Assembly (NCBI GenBank): GCA_910577335.1
Contig: CAJTMJ010000015.1
Location: 17,666-81,665, forward strand
Length of the DNA: 64,000 bases
Source of the DNA: an uncultured Duncaniella sp.
GTDB lineage: Bacteria; Bacteroidota; Bacteroidia; Bacteroidales; Muribaculaceae
Reading direction: 5' to 3'
Shown here piece after piece: positions 17,311 through 26,070 of this stretch (its first letter is position 1; each line of letters opens with the position of its first letter). Under the pieces are notes generated by a model. It ran no database searches. It saw only the letters and a list, made by a program, of their open reading frames with translations, and had not been told where the DNA came from. The translations under genes were made by a program, and so were the position numbers.

Positions 17311-17676
17311 ATGATTTTACAATGTGCAGTCCTGTTCGCCTTTTTGGCGTTGGGCGAGTTGATTGTGTATCTTACAGGCATCCCCATACCTTCGAGTATT
17401 ATCGGCATGTTGTTGCTTGCAGGTGCTCTTAAAATGAGATTGGTCAGAGTGTTTTGGGTTGATAAAATCTCTGATTTTTTAGTGGGAAATCTCGGATTTT
17501 TCTTTGTGCCAGCCGGAGTAGGGCTTATGCGCTGTTTCGGGCTTATAGCCGACCAATGGTTGCCGATAATCGGAGCCACAGTAGTAAGTACATTTGTTAT
17601 AATCGCAGTCACCGGTTGGGTTCACCAGTTGGTAAGACGCACATTCTCACCGCATCATGAGCTTTCTCGAGAATAA
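17311..17676 (+). CDS. lrgA: CidA/LrgA family holin-like protein
   Basis: 121 residues with four predicted membrane helices. The family signature GELIVYLTGIPIPSSIIGML is at the start, then WVDKISDFLVGNLGFFFVPAGVGLM. LrgA/CidA proteins work with LrgB as holin-like or small-metabolite channels in the inner membrane. The last 20 bases overlap the lrgB gene. Confidence 0.88.
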   Translation: MILQCAVLFAFLALGELIVYLTGIPIPSSIIGMLLLAGALKMRLVRVFWVDKISDFLVGNLGFFFVPAGVGLMRCFGLIADQWLPIIGATVVSTFVIIAVTGWVHQLVRRTFSPHHELSRE

Positions 17677-18352
17677 ATTTTTCCTCATAGCATTGACGTT
17701 TGTAGTGTTCCTCGGTTCACGGTTCATACAGCGTCGCACAGGGCTTACGGTTCTTAATCCTATCCTTGTGTCAATAGTTTTGTTGATTGGTTTCCTGCTT
17801 GTCAGCGGAGTGCCCTACGAGACCTACGCAGTTAGCGGTGAGTACATAGATTTTTGGCTGAAACCTGCCGTGGTGGCTCTTGGTGTGCCGCTATATAGAC
17901 AGTTGGAATCGATAAAAAAGCAACTTTTGCCATTGTTGCTTGCTGAAATTGCAGGCTGTGTGATAGGTATAGTTTCAGTCGTGGTTGTCGCCCAATTACT
18001 TGGAGCGACCAAAGAAGTTGTAGTGTCGCTCGCACCCAAGGCGGTCACCACACCGATAGCTATGGAGATTTCATCGGCGGTCGGTGGAATACCACCTTTG
18101 ACAGCAGCGGTGGTAATATGCACCGGGATATTCGGCGGAATGGCTGGTTTTCGTATGGTGAAGATGAGCCGCATTAAGAGCCCGATAGCATCGGGAATCT
18201 CTATCGGCACTGCCGCTCACGCCATCGGCACTTCAGCCGCAATGGAAAAAGGGTACCGTTACGGAGCGTTTTCATCGCTCGGATTAACACTCAACGGTCT
18301 TTTTACGGCATTGCTCACACCCTTTATCCTGTCAATATTGGGAATAGATTGA
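17657..18352 (+). CDS. lrgB: LrgB/CidB family membrane protein
   Basis: 231 residues with many membrane helices. The family-specific motif LAPKAVTTPIAMEIS is near residue 125, followed by GGIPPLTAAVVICTGIFGG and GTAAHAIGTSAAMEKG. Partner of LrgA in export or programmed lysis control. It overlaps lrgA by 20 bases in a different frame. A short relic of the palindromic repeat lies immediately downstream and may end the transcript. Confidence 0.9.
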   Translation: MSFLENKFFLIALTFVVFLGSRFIQRRTGLTVLNPILVSIVLLIGFLLVSGVPYETYAVSGEYIDFWLKPAVVALGVPLYRQLESIKKQLLPLLLAEIAGCVIGIVSVVVVAQLLGATKEVVVSLAPKAVTTPIAMEISSAVGGIPPLTAAVVICTGIFGGMAGFRMVKMSRIKSPIASGISIGTAAHAIGTSAAMEKGYRYGAFSSLGLTLNGLFTALLTPFILSILGID

Positions 18353-18362
18353 CAATTATGGG

Positions 18363-18400
18363 CTGATTTACTCATTTTATAAAAAAGTTTAAGTCAGTTC
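18363..18400. repeat. Short derivative of the palindromic repeat
   Basis: CTGATTTA at the left and TTATAAAAAAGTTTAAGTCAGTTC-like bases at the right (23 of them match the full-copy end closely) keep only the two termini. It can fold as a hairpin after lrgB. Confidence 0.6.
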
Positions 18401-18415
18401 TATGTTAAAATTTTG

Positions 18416-18423
18416 TACCTTTG
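18416..18423 (+). promoter_or_regulatory. -7 promoter box for the fcl-ugd operon
   Basis: TACCTTTG, 75 bases before the fcl start at 18499. Confidence 0.65.
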
Positions 18424-18498
18424 CGGAGGTAAATAAGATTTAATTCAGGAGATAGCTTGAAACAGGCTGTCGGTATTGAAAAAACAGACAGATAATAG

Positions 18499-19440
18499 AT
18501 GGAAAAGAACTCGAAAATATATGTGGCAGGTCACCGTGGAATGGTGGGCTCGGCTATAGTCCGTGAGCTGAAACGCCAAGGGTATGACAATATCATAACA
18601 CGTACCCATCACGAACTGGATCTCACCAATCAGCAGGCTGTTAATGACTTTTTTGCCGCTGAAAAACCTGAATATGTATTTTTGGCTGCTGCCAAGGTCG
18701 GAGGCATCGAAGCAAATTCCTCTGCTCTTGCCGATTTCATGTATGAGAATATGATGCTTGAGATGAACGTTATAAACGCTGCTTGGCGCAACGGCTGCAA
18801 GAAGCTTGAATTTCTCGGCTCGTCCTGCATATATCCCCGCATGGCTCCGCAGCCCATGCCTGAAAGCTGCCTGTTGACTTCAGAACTTGAAAAGACAAAC
18901 GAGGCATACGCCCTTGCTAAAATATCAGGACTGAAATATTGCGAATTCCTTAACCGCCAGTATGGCACTGATTACATATCGGTAATGCCTACCAACCTTT
19001 ACGGTCCCAATGACAATTACCATCCCACTCATTCACATGTGCTTCCGGCTCTTATACGCCGATTCCACGAAGCAAAGGAAGCCGGGCTTCCGGAAGTGGT
19101 ATGCTGGGGCGACGGCTCACCATTGCGTGAATTCCTTTATGTCGATGATCTTGCTAACCTATGTGTGTTCCTCATGAATAATTATTCAGGGAATGAGACA
19201 GTCAATGCCGGTTCAGGTAAGGAGTTGACCATCAAGGAACTTGCCGAACTTGTGGCAAAGACTGTGGGTTACGAAGGACGCATAGTGTGGGACAGCAGCA
19301 AACCAAACGGCACCCCTCGCAAGCTTTTGGATGTGTCGAAAGCAGCTTCTTTGGGTTGGCGTTACACCACCGAATTGCCTGAGGGTATACGTCTTGCATA
19401 CGCCGACTTCCTTAACAACCCTATGAGGGCTGAGGGATAA
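18499..19440 (+). CDS. fcl: GDP-L-fucose synthase
   Basis: 313 residues, normal length. The Rossmann nucleotide motif GHRGMVGSAI is at residue 11. The catalytic triad of the SDR family is visible as SSCIYPR (Ser) and YALAKISG (Tyr-x-x-x-Lys), with the fucose-synthase NLYGPNDNYHPTHSHV substrate loop after it. It epimerises and reduces GDP-4-keto-6-deoxymannose to GDP-L-fucose with NADPH in the cytoplasm. The gmd gene that makes its substrate is not in this window. Probably one operon with the UDP-glucose dehydrogenase gene, both feeding capsule or O-glycan synthesis. Confidence 0.93.
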   Translation: MEKNSKIYVAGHRGMVGSAIVRELKRQGYDNIITRTHHELDLTNQQAVNDFFAAEKPEYVFLAAAKVGGIEANSSALADFMYENMMLEMNVINAAWRNGCKKLEFLGSSCIYPRMAPQPMPESCLLTSELEKTNEAYALAKISGLKYCEFLNRQYGTDYISVMPTNLYGPNDNYHPTHSHVLPALIRRFHEAKEAGLPEVVCWGDGSPLREFLYVDDLANLCVFLMNNYSGNETVNAGSGKELTIKELAELVAKTVGYEGRIVWDSSKPNGTPRKLLDVSKAASLGWRYTTELPEGIRLAYADFLNNPMRAEG

Positions 19441-19504
19441 GGTGATTACGCATTTCGCTTTTTAACTACGTAAATAAAAACATTAAAAATACCGCTGATT
19501 AATT

Positions 19505-20815
19505 ATGAATATTGCAATTGTTGGCACAGGTTATGTAGGACTCGTTTCCGGTGCTTGTTTTGCCGAAATGGGTATCGATGTCACATGTGTGGATATCGAT
19601 GAGAAGAAAATACAACGTCTGCTCGACGGGGAGATACCCATCTACGAGCCGGGTCTTGATGACTTGGTGAAGCGTAATGTCGATGCCGGACGTCTGCATT
19701 TCACTACCGACCTCACCACGTGTCTTGATGATGTTGAGGTGGTATTTTCGGCTGTCGGCACTCCTCCTGACGAAGATGGCTCAGCCGACCTGAAATATGT
19801 GCTTGAAGTGGCACGTACTTTTGGACGTAACATAAAGAAATACACTATTCTCGTCACCAAATCAACCGTTCCGGTGGGTACTGCGCTCAAAGTGAAGGCT
19901 GCCATCCTTGAGGAACTTGAAAAACGTGGTGAAACAGTGGAATTTGAAGTGGCTTCCAACCCTGAATTCCTTAAGGAAGGTGCTGCAATCAAGGACTTTA
20001 TGTCACCCGACCGTGTTGTGGTAGGTGTCGAGAGCGAACGTGCCCGCAAGGTGATGACCAAGCTTTACCGTCCGTTCCTAACCAACAATTTCCGTGTCTA
20101 TTTCATGGATATACCTTCGGCTGAGATGACCAAGTATGCCGCTAACGCCATGCTTGCCACCCGTATCTCGTTTATGAATGACATTGCCAATCTCTGTGAT
20201 CTTGTCGGAGCGAATGTTGACCATGTGCGTAAGGGTATAGGTACTGATGCCCGCATCGGTTCTAAGTTCCTCTATTCAGGTTGCGGTTACGGCGGTTCAT
20301 GTTTCCCGAAGGATGTAAAGGCTCTCGCCCATACCGGCAAGGAACATGGTTACACCATGGGTGTGATTGAGGCTGTAGAGGCTGTGAATGAACGCCAGAA
20401 GTCAATCGTATTCCACAAACTCCAGCAACAGCTTGGCGACCTCAGAGGTAAGACCATTGCTTTATGGGGACTTGCGTTCAAACCTGAGACCGATGATATG
20501 CGTGAAGCTCCCGCATTGGTGATCATCGACAAACTTGTCGAAGCCGGTGCGACAGTCAAAGTATATGACCCTGTGGCAATGGATGAATGTCGCCGCCGTA
20601 TCGGTGATAAGGTCACATATTGCAAGGATATGTATGATGCGGTAATTGATGCCGATGCCATCGCCTTGGTGACTGAATGGAAAGAATTCCGTGTGCCTTC
20701 ATGGACAGTGATCAAGAAGGTGATGAAATCGCCTGTCATAGTGGATGGCAGAAACATCTACGACAAAGAAGATGTGTTGTCGGAAGGCTTCCACTATACA
20801 GCTATAGGTAAATAA
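19505..20815 (+). CDS. ugd: UDP-glucose 6-dehydrogenase
   Basis: 436 residues. The NAD-binding motif GTGYVGLVSGACFAEMG is at the start. The catalytic cysteine sits in GCGYGGSCFPKDVKAL near residue 260, and the Lys/Asn sites follow (NPEFLKEGAAI; AEMTKYAANAMLA). The C-terminal UDP-binding domain has GLAFKPETDDMREAPAL. It oxidises UDP-glucose to UDP-glucuronate with two NAD+ in the cytoplasm. 64 bases after fcl with no promoter box between, so likely cotranscribed. A strong terminator follows at 20844-20879. Confidence 0.94.
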   Translation: MNIAIVGTGYVGLVSGACFAEMGIDVTCVDIDEKKIQRLLDGEIPIYEPGLDDLVKRNVDAGRLHFTTDLTTCLDDVEVVFSAVGTPPDEDGSADLKYVLEVARTFGRNIKKYTILVTKSTVPVGTALKVKAAILEELEKRGETVEFEVASNPEFLKEGAAIKDFMSPDRVVVGVESERARKVMTKLYRPFLTNNFRVYFMDIPSAEMTKYAANAMLATRISFMNDIANLCDLVGANVDHVRKGIGTDARIGSKFLYSGCGYGGSCFPKDVKALAHTGKEHGYTMGVIEAVEAVNERQKSIVFHKLQQQLGDLRGKTIALWGLAFKPETDDMREAPALVIIDKLVEAGATVKVYDPVAMDECRRRIGDKVTYCKDMYDAVIDADAIALVTEWKEFRVPSWTVIKKVMKSPVIVDGRNIYDKEDVLSEGFHYTAIGK

Positions 20816-20843
20816 AATAAATCCGATACGTACCAACTTTATT

Positions 20844-20879
20844 ACAGCGCATGGTCACTTATGGCTATGCGCTGTTTTT
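20844..20879 (+). terminator. Terminator after ugd
   Basis: ACAGCGCAT pairs with ATGCGCTGT around a 14-base loop, followed by TTTTTG. Confidence 0.75.
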
Positions 20880-20945
20880 GTTAGGATTAAATTTTTTGTT
20901 AAGATTAAATAAGGAAAAGATCATACATTAGAACGAGACTTTTTG

Positions 20946-20953
20946 TATCTTTG
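20946..20953 (+). promoter_or_regulatory. -7 promoter box for the envelope protein gene at 20994
   Basis: TATCTTTG, about 40 bases before the start. Confidence 0.6.
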
Positions 20954-20993
20954 CAACAGTGCCCAAGGGTGTTAAATACTATATATGTTGATT

Positions 20994-21872
20994 ATGGCAA
21001 AGAGGTTTTCATTATTGGTTGTTATGGCTACAGTCATCGCCACCCTTACTGCGCAAGTAGTGAAGAGCGATGGTGCTGTCACCTTGCCGGGAAGTCCTGT
21101 GAATAGTGAAAATGATTCTTTGCGTGTGCAGAGAAATGACAGTGCCATATCAGTGAATAATAACACGAGGAATCTGCCGTTGACCTACGACGAGCAGATA
21201 AGGGTGCTCAATGCACGCTACAAAGCGACGCATCCGGTTAATGATGTCAAGACGCTCACTGCCCCGGAGTTTTCACTCGCTTTACCGGTGCCCGGGTTAA
21301 TAGCATCGTGGGATGGAGGTGGTGTTTTCGGCAACACTTCTATGTATTCCTTGCCCGGCTTTATGGGGGTGGAGAGCGGACGTATAGGTATTTATCAGAA
21401 CCTCGGACGGTTCTCGTTAACGGCATACGGCGCAGCTGAAAAATATGGCTATTTAAACGGGCTTGACCGCACCGTGGGGTTTGGAGGATCGCTCTCTTAT
21501 CAAGCGTCTGACCGTATAAGTTTCACGATTTTTGGAAGCTACTACTCACCGATACGAGGTGCCGGAGGTGCTCAGGCTGGTTATATGTCAATACCTTCAT
21601 TTGGCGGGTATATGGATTACAGATTCAGTGACCATTGGGGGGTGCAGGTCGGCGCACAAAGCTATCGCTCATCAGCCACAGGTGAATGGCATCCTCAACC
21701 TATACTTAAACCGTATTATCAGATTAATAAGGATACTAAGATCGGTATGGATGTCGGTGGAATACTGTACAATCTGTTATACTATAATAAAAACAGGTCC
21801 ATGAGGAGAATGCAGAATCCCACTATTCCTATCCCTCGCATGGGCGATCTTCCTGTAGGACCGAGAGAATGA
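20994..21872 (+). CDS. Putative outer membrane protein of unknown function
   Basis: 292 residues from Met4 of the longest frame, chosen because the signal peptide (LLVVMATVIATLTAQ) follows directly. The first 90 residues are polar. From about 110 on the sequence alternates in beta-barrel style with repeated glycines and aromatics (GVESGRIGIYQNLGRFSLTAY; GFGGSLSYQ; FGGYMDYRFSDHWGVQVGAQ), suggesting an outer membrane barrel or surface beta-sheet. It ends with a proline-rich tail (IPIPRMGDLPVGP). No family recognised. Own promoter. Confidence 0.6.
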   Translation: MAKRFSLLVVMATVIATLTAQVVKSDGAVTLPGSPVNSENDSLRVQRNDSAISVNNNTRNLPLTYDEQIRVLNARYKATHPVNDVKTLTAPEFSLALPVPGLIASWDGGGVFGNTSMYSLPGFMGVESGRIGIYQNLGRFSLTAYGAAEKYGYLNGLDRTVGFGGSLSYQASDRISFTIFGSYYSPIRGAGGAQAGYMSIPSFGGYMDYRFSDHWGVQVGAQSYRSSATGEWHPQPILKPYYQINKDTKIGMDVGGILYNLLYYNKNRSMRRMQNPTIPIPRMGDLPVGPRE

Positions 21873-21957
21873 TTTCTCGGATATTCGGTTTGGATTAAAT
21901 CGCAGAAATTTTATTTACAAATTGAAAAATTCGCACTCTTTTTGAAATTTGGCATAG

Positions 21958-21965
21958 TATCTTTG
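21958..21965 (+). promoter_or_regulatory. -7 promoter box for the 159-residue protein
   Basis: TATCTTTG, 25 bases before the start at 21991. Confidence 0.6.
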
Positions 21966-21990
21966 CAGTGTTAACTTAATACTAAATACC

Positions 21991-22470
21991 ATGAAACGAA
22001 TTTCAAAAAAAGCTTACGAGGGTTTTAATCAAAGAGTTATTGCCGCATTTAGGAGTATTGATCCATATTTTCTTGACGGGATAGGGATTGTGATGGGAAT
22101 GATAGACCTTTTCCTCGGCGGGAAAGATGTGATGTTTAAAGTTCGCAGCAAGGAGGTGAAATTGGTTTATGCACTCCTGTTGCCGGAGGTTGAAAAGGCA
22201 GTGGAGCGTTCGGAGCGTGCGCGTGCCAATGCGGCGCGACGACGTGAAAAGAAACTTGCCGAGAAGGAAGCCGCATTAAAGAAGGAGAATGAAAAGAATA
22301 AGAATAACGAGACTGTGATTTCACAAGAAGAGAAAGAAGCAGTCAAGTCTATTGGTGCGGATATTCGTGTTGATGCGGATATTCGTGCGTCACGGGATGT
22401 GAAGATGGTGGAAGATGTTAAAATACCAATTTATAGGAGTGGTAATCTAAAGGGTGATATTCCAAATTAA
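21991..22470 (+). CDS. Charged coiled-coil protein of unknown function
   Basis: 159 residues, no signal peptide. A basic N-terminal part (MKRISKKAYEGFNQRVIAAF) has a short hydrophobic segment (LDGIGIVMGMIDLFLGG). A long Lys/Glu/Arg coiled coil follows at about 72-125, and the end repeats aspartate-rich DADIR twice (DIRVDADIRASRD). It is not recognisable by family and looks like a small cytoplasmic structural or regulatory protein. Its own promoter precedes it and the next gene has another. Confidence 0.5.
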   Translation: MKRISKKAYEGFNQRVIAAFRSIDPYFLDGIGIVMGMIDLFLGGKDVMFKVRSKEVKLVYALLLPEVEKAVERSERARANAARRREKKLAEKEAALKKENEKNKNNETVISQEEKEAVKSIGADIRVDADIRASRDVKMVEDVKIPIYRSGNLKGDIPN

Positions 22471-22475
22471 ATTTG

Positions 22476-22483
22476 TACCTTTG
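22476..22483 (+). promoter_or_regulatory. -7 promoter box for the esterase gene
   Basis: TACCTTTG, only 20 bases before the start at 22504, right after the stop of the previous gene. Confidence 0.6.
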
Positions 22484-22503
22484 TACCGCTTTAAACATAC
22501 ATT

Positions 22504-23814
22504 ATGCTCATGAAAAAAATTAAGTCTAAAATATCCGGTGCTATTGTTGCGATGATGTGTTTGGGAACAGGGATGGCATACGGACAATTCTCAGCTCCGA
22601 GACGCGCATACGTCGAACATCTTGTCACCACTGACCATAATGATAGAATCTACTGTACCGGCGAGGATACCAAAATCACGATTGAGGCATATAAAGGAGG
22701 ACTCCCTTTGGACTCGGTATGGGTTAAATATTCGTTAGGCGATGAGATGATGAAGCCGGAAGTGAGCGATTCCACAATGTTCGAAGCCGGGAAGGCTATG
22801 ATAGATCTCGGCACTCGCTCTGAACCGGGTTTCCGCACATGCAATCTCCGATTCACTGTGTATGGTAAAGATTATTCCGACATAGTGAAAGTGGCTTACA
22901 GCCCCGAGGATATAGAAAGTGTGATAACCGATCCTAAGGATTTCGATAAATTCTGGAAAAAGGCTTTGGCTGATGCTGCGAAAGTGGATTTAGCTCCTGA
23001 GATAACCCCATTGCCTGAAAAATCCACTGAAAATGTGGAAGTTTCACTTGTAAAAATAAATGTTGGTCCCGACGGACGGCATTTCTACGGGTATCTGGCA
23101 CGACCCAAAGACGGAAAGAAACATCCCGTGCTTTTCTGTCCTCCCGGAGCCGGAGCCAATCGCATCTCACCCTACACTAAGTACAGCGACGAGGGTTTCA
23201 TATATCTGAGCATAAATATCCATGACGGTTGCAATCCCGAGCTTGGAGAAGATGAATATGCCGCTGCGAAAGCTTTGACCGAAGGGTATAACCGCAGAGG
23301 TATTGAATCGCCTGAGACTTTTTATTACCGTGACGTGTATGCAGGATGTTCAAGGTGCATAGATTTCCTATGCTCACTTCCTGATTGGGATGGAAAAAAT
23401 GTGGCTGTGACCGGTGGAAGTCAGGGCGGGGCGTTGTCAATAATAACAGCTGCCTTGAACCCCAAAGTTACGGCATGTTCCCCATTTTATCCCGCTCTCT
23501 GCGATGTGACAGGCTTCCTACACGGCAGAGCCGGAGGATGGCCCAAGTATTTCAAAGGTGGCGATGAGCCTGAGGGGACTGAGAAGACCTTGCCTTATTA
23601 CGATGTGGTGAATTTCGCCAAGCGTCTGAAATGCCCTGTTTTCTATTCGTTCGGATATAATGATGAGACTTGCTCTCCCACATCCACATATAGCGCATAC
23701 AATGCCATAAAGTCACCGAAGATCCTCGAAGTTACCCCGACAAGCGGTCATTGGCGCTATCCTGAAACAAATGATAATTCTGTAGCGTGGTTGAAACGGT
23801 TGGCAGGTATCTAA
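22504..23814 (+). CDS. Secreted acetyl xylan esterase / cephalosporin-C deacetylase-like (CE7)
   Basis: 436 residues with a signal peptide ending near YGQ (residue 26). An N-terminal beta-sandwich of about 130 residues is followed by an alpha/beta hydrolase with the CE7 hallmarks: HPVLFCPPGAGANR, the nucleophile elbow VTGGSQGGALS (Ser near 305), and a C-terminal GHWRYPE His with an Asp in the preceding SFGYNDETCSP. CE7 enzymes remove acetyl groups from xylo-oligosaccharides. It fits with the GH8 and PL9 enzymes as part of plant cell-wall use. The small membrane protein gene 14 bases downstream may be cotranscribed. Confidence 0.85.
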   Translation: MLMKKIKSKISGAIVAMMCLGTGMAYGQFSAPRRAYVEHLVTTDHNDRIYCTGEDTKITIEAYKGGLPLDSVWVKYSLGDEMMKPEVSDSTMFEAGKAMIDLGTRSEPGFRTCNLRFTVYGKDYSDIVKVAYSPEDIESVITDPKDFDKFWKKALADAAKVDLAPEITPLPEKSTENVEVSLVKINVGPDGRHFYGYLARPKDGKKHPVLFCPPGAGANRISPYTKYSDEGFIYLSINIHDGCNPELGEDEYAAAKALTEGYNRRGIESPETFYYRDVYAGCSRCIDFLCSLPDWDGKNVAVTGGSQGGALSIITAALNPKVTACSPFYPALCDVTGFLHGRAGGWPKYFKGGDEPEGTEKTLPYYDVVNFAKRLKCPVFYSFGYNDETCSPTSTYSAYNAIKSPKILEVTPTSGHWRYPETNDNSVAWLKRLAGI

Positions 23815-23827
23815 AAATTAATCCATT

Positions 23828-24493
23828 ATGAAGCGTTTCGTATGTCTTCTGCTTTCGGGTATATTGGGATGCATTGTTTGTTTGGCTGAAGTGTCAGGTA
23901 GGGATGATGACCCGACAGGGAAACACCGTTTTGGCTTAAATGGTGCTTTGACTTCAAGTGACACATGGCAAATGGAGATGGAGTATCATTACATGTTCCT
24001 ACCATATATCGGAGTCGGAGGCTCGTTCGGTATGTGGAAACAGTATTATTATGACGGACTTCCCGGTGGTAGTGACTGGTGGCTGATTGATGACGATGAG
24101 TATATTTCGAATCTTTATCTGCGCCCCTCACTGGTGTTGATAAGCCCCGCATTGCTGAAAATTCGTGATGCGAAAATCAAACTGTTGGCTGAGCCGGGAA
24201 TCATGATGAATGTGCCTTATCAATGCGTCGGTATTGATATATATGAGAATGGGGTGCCGGTTGATTATGTCACACGAAGCTCCTCCAAGGGTCAATGGTG
24301 TGCCATTGATTGCCGTGCCGGCGTGAATGTGACAATAGGTCCGATTAATGTCTCAGCCGGGTATCTCATCTCGAACTTCAATATCTATGGCATATCACGC
24401 AACATAGAATTTCGTGGCGAGAAATTCAGCAAATATTATCCTAACAAACGCTATTTGCAAGGCGCATTTCTCTCCCTGACATGCAATATATAA
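23828..24493 (+). CDS. Small secreted beta-barrel-like protein
   Basis: 221 residues. The start is a signal peptide (VCLLLSGILGCIVCLAEVSG). The mature part has alternating aromatic strands (MEYHYMFLPYIGVGGSFGMW; CRAGVNVTIGPINVSAGYL) and ends in FLSLTCNI, like an outer membrane barrel with a C-terminal aromatic-type end. No family recognised. 14 bases after the esterase gene and probably in its transcript. The first base of the next gap holds no terminator. Confidence 0.6.
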   Translation: MKRFVCLLLSGILGCIVCLAEVSGRDDDPTGKHRFGLNGALTSSDTWQMEMEYHYMFLPYIGVGGSFGMWKQYYYDGLPGGSDWWLIDDDEYISNLYLRPSLVLISPALLKIRDAKIKLLAEPGIMMNVPYQCVGIDIYENGVPVDYVTRSSSKGQWCAIDCRAGVNVTIGPINVSAGYLISNFNIYGISRNIEFRGEKFSKYYPNKRYLQGAFLSLTCNI

Positions 24494-24671
24494 TAGCATG
24501 TCAAATTATCATCGTAATATTACTTCTTGTTAGTCCGGGCTGGTGTGTTTGTCTGCCTGACGGAAAAACCTCCGGCATTGTAGGTAAACCATCATACGCG
24601 GTTTTTGAAATGAACTGATTAAACCATTGATGATTCAGTGCAAAGATACTAAGATTTCATTATTAAATTCA
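24494..24671. other. Non-coding gap with a leftward promoter-like box
   Basis: No gene found. CAAAGATA at 24641-24648 reads as TATCTTTG on the minus strand, aimed back at the barrel gene. GAACTGATTAAA at 24612-24623 resembles the terminus of the palindromic repeat. The longest leftward open frame after the box is only 21 codons. Confidence 0.45.
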
Positions 24672-24863
24672 GAACTGCTTTAAACTTTTTATTTTTTAAG
24701 ATTTGAAGCTATTTTCGAGATGAATTATTAGCTCGATGAGGGAGCTTAGCGAGCTAAGTGACCGAAGAGATGCTGATAATTCAGCCGAAAAGAGCTTCAA
24801 AGATTGAAAACAGGATAATTTTCAGCCTGAGTTTAGCATTTTATAAAAAGTTTAAATCAGTTC
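24672..24863. repeat. 192-bp palindromic interspersed repeat, full copy 2 (inverted)
   Basis: Same length as copy 1, reversed, with about a dozen substitutions; the left terminus has one change (GAACTGCTTTAAAC). It lies 48 bases before the prfA promoter box. Confidence 0.85.
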
Positions 24864-24910
24864 GCGAGTTAACAGATTTGAACTTGTTGCAATATGTGAG
24901 GAAAAATTCG

Positions 24911-24918
24911 TAACTTTG
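24911..24918 (+). promoter_or_regulatory. -7 promoter box for prfA
   Basis: TAACTTTG, 28 bases before the start at 24947. Confidence 0.65.
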
Positions 24919-24946
24919 CAACCTGATACCGAAAACCACAATATAA

Positions 24947-26056
24947 ATGGCAGATAACTCACTTTTGGCTCGCCTTGACGGCATAGAATCACGATTTGAA
25001 GAGGTCGGGACTCTTATCACTGACCCCTCGGTGATTCAAGATATGAAACGTTATGTCCGTCTCACCAAGGAATATAAGGATTTGGAGAAGTTGACTTCCG
25101 TGACTCGTCATTATCGCACATTGTTAGGTAATATAGATGAGGCGCATGAAGTATTGGCTTCGGAAAATGATCCGGAACTCCGGCAGATGGCAAAGGAGGA
25201 GCTTGATGCCGCCACTGAGGCTATTCCGGCGCTTGAGGAAGAGATAAAGCTATTGCTGATACCTGCCGACCCCGAGGACGGTAAGAATGCTATCCTTGAA
25301 ATAAGGGGTGGCACAGGTGGTGATGAAGCTGCCATATTTGCAGGAGATCTCTACAAGATGTACACCAAATATTGCGAGTCAAAGGGTTGGAACGTGGCTG
25401 TCACCAGCTTTAGCGAAGGTGCGGCTGGCGGTTTCAAGGAAATCGTGATGGCTGTGACCGGCGAAAACGTATATGGCACTTTGAAATACGAGAGTGGAGT
25501 GCATCGTGTGCAGCGAGTACCTGCCACCGAGACTCAGGGCAGAGTACATACATCAGCCGCCACTGTGGCAGTGCTTCCCGAGGCAGAGGCTTTTGACGTG
25601 GAGATAAATGAAGGTGAAATAAAGTGGGACACATTCCGTTCGGGTGGTGCCGGCGGTCAGAATGTCAACAAAGTGGAGTCGGGTGTGCGTTTGCGTTACA
25701 TGTGGCGCAATCCTAACACGGGCGAGACTGAGGAAATCCTGATTGAATGTACCGAAACCCGTGACCAGCCGAAGAACAAGGAACGCGCGCTTAGCCGCCT
25801 TCGCACATTTATCTACGACAAGGAACATCAGAAGTACATTGATGATATAGCCTCTCGCCGTAAGACAATGGTTTCTACCGGTGACCGTTCGGCAAAAATA
25901 CGTACCTACAATTATCCTCAGGGACGTATCACCGACCACCGTATAAATTATACCATCTACAATCTACAGGCATTCATGGACGGTGAGATTCAGGATGTCA
26001 TAGACCAGCTCACAATTGCCGAAAATGCTGAAAAGCTGAAGGCTGCAGAACTTTAA
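24947..26056 (+). CDS. prfA: Peptide chain release factor 1
   Basis: 369 residues. RGGTGGDEA and the stop-codon recognition motif in RVPATETQGRVHTSAATV (the PxT tripeptide of RF1, not the SPF of RF2) are present. The catalytic GGQ is in RSGGAGGQNVNKVESG near residue 233, and GDRSAKIRTYNYPQGR closes the core. It releases peptides at UAA and UAG on the ribosome. First gene of a likely operon with the small secreted protein, pyrF, the acetyltransferase-like gene and the M64 peptidase gene. Confidence 0.96.
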   Translation: MADNSLLARLDGIESRFEEVGTLITDPSVIQDMKRYVRLTKEYKDLEKLTSVTRHYRTLLGNIDEAHEVLASENDPELRQMAKEELDAATEAIPALEEEIKLLLIPADPEDGKNAILEIRGGTGGDEAAIFAGDLYKMYTKYCESKGWNVAVTSFSEGAAGGFKEIVMAVTGENVYGTLKYESGVHRVQRVPATETQGRVHTSAATVAVLPEAEAFDVEINEGEIKWDTFRSGGAGGQNVNKVESGVRLRYMWRNPNTGETEEILIECTETRDQPKNKERALSRLRTFIYDKEHQKYIDDIASRRKTMVSTGDRSAKIRTYNYPQGRITDHRINYTIYNLQAFMDGEIQDVIDQLTIAENAEKLKAAEL

Positions 26057-26070
26057 AAACCTTGTGTGAT

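Noticed and set aside
24494..24671. Small leftward gene after the TATCTTTG box
   Set aside because: The longest frame is about 21 codons with no ribosome-binding site or conserved look.
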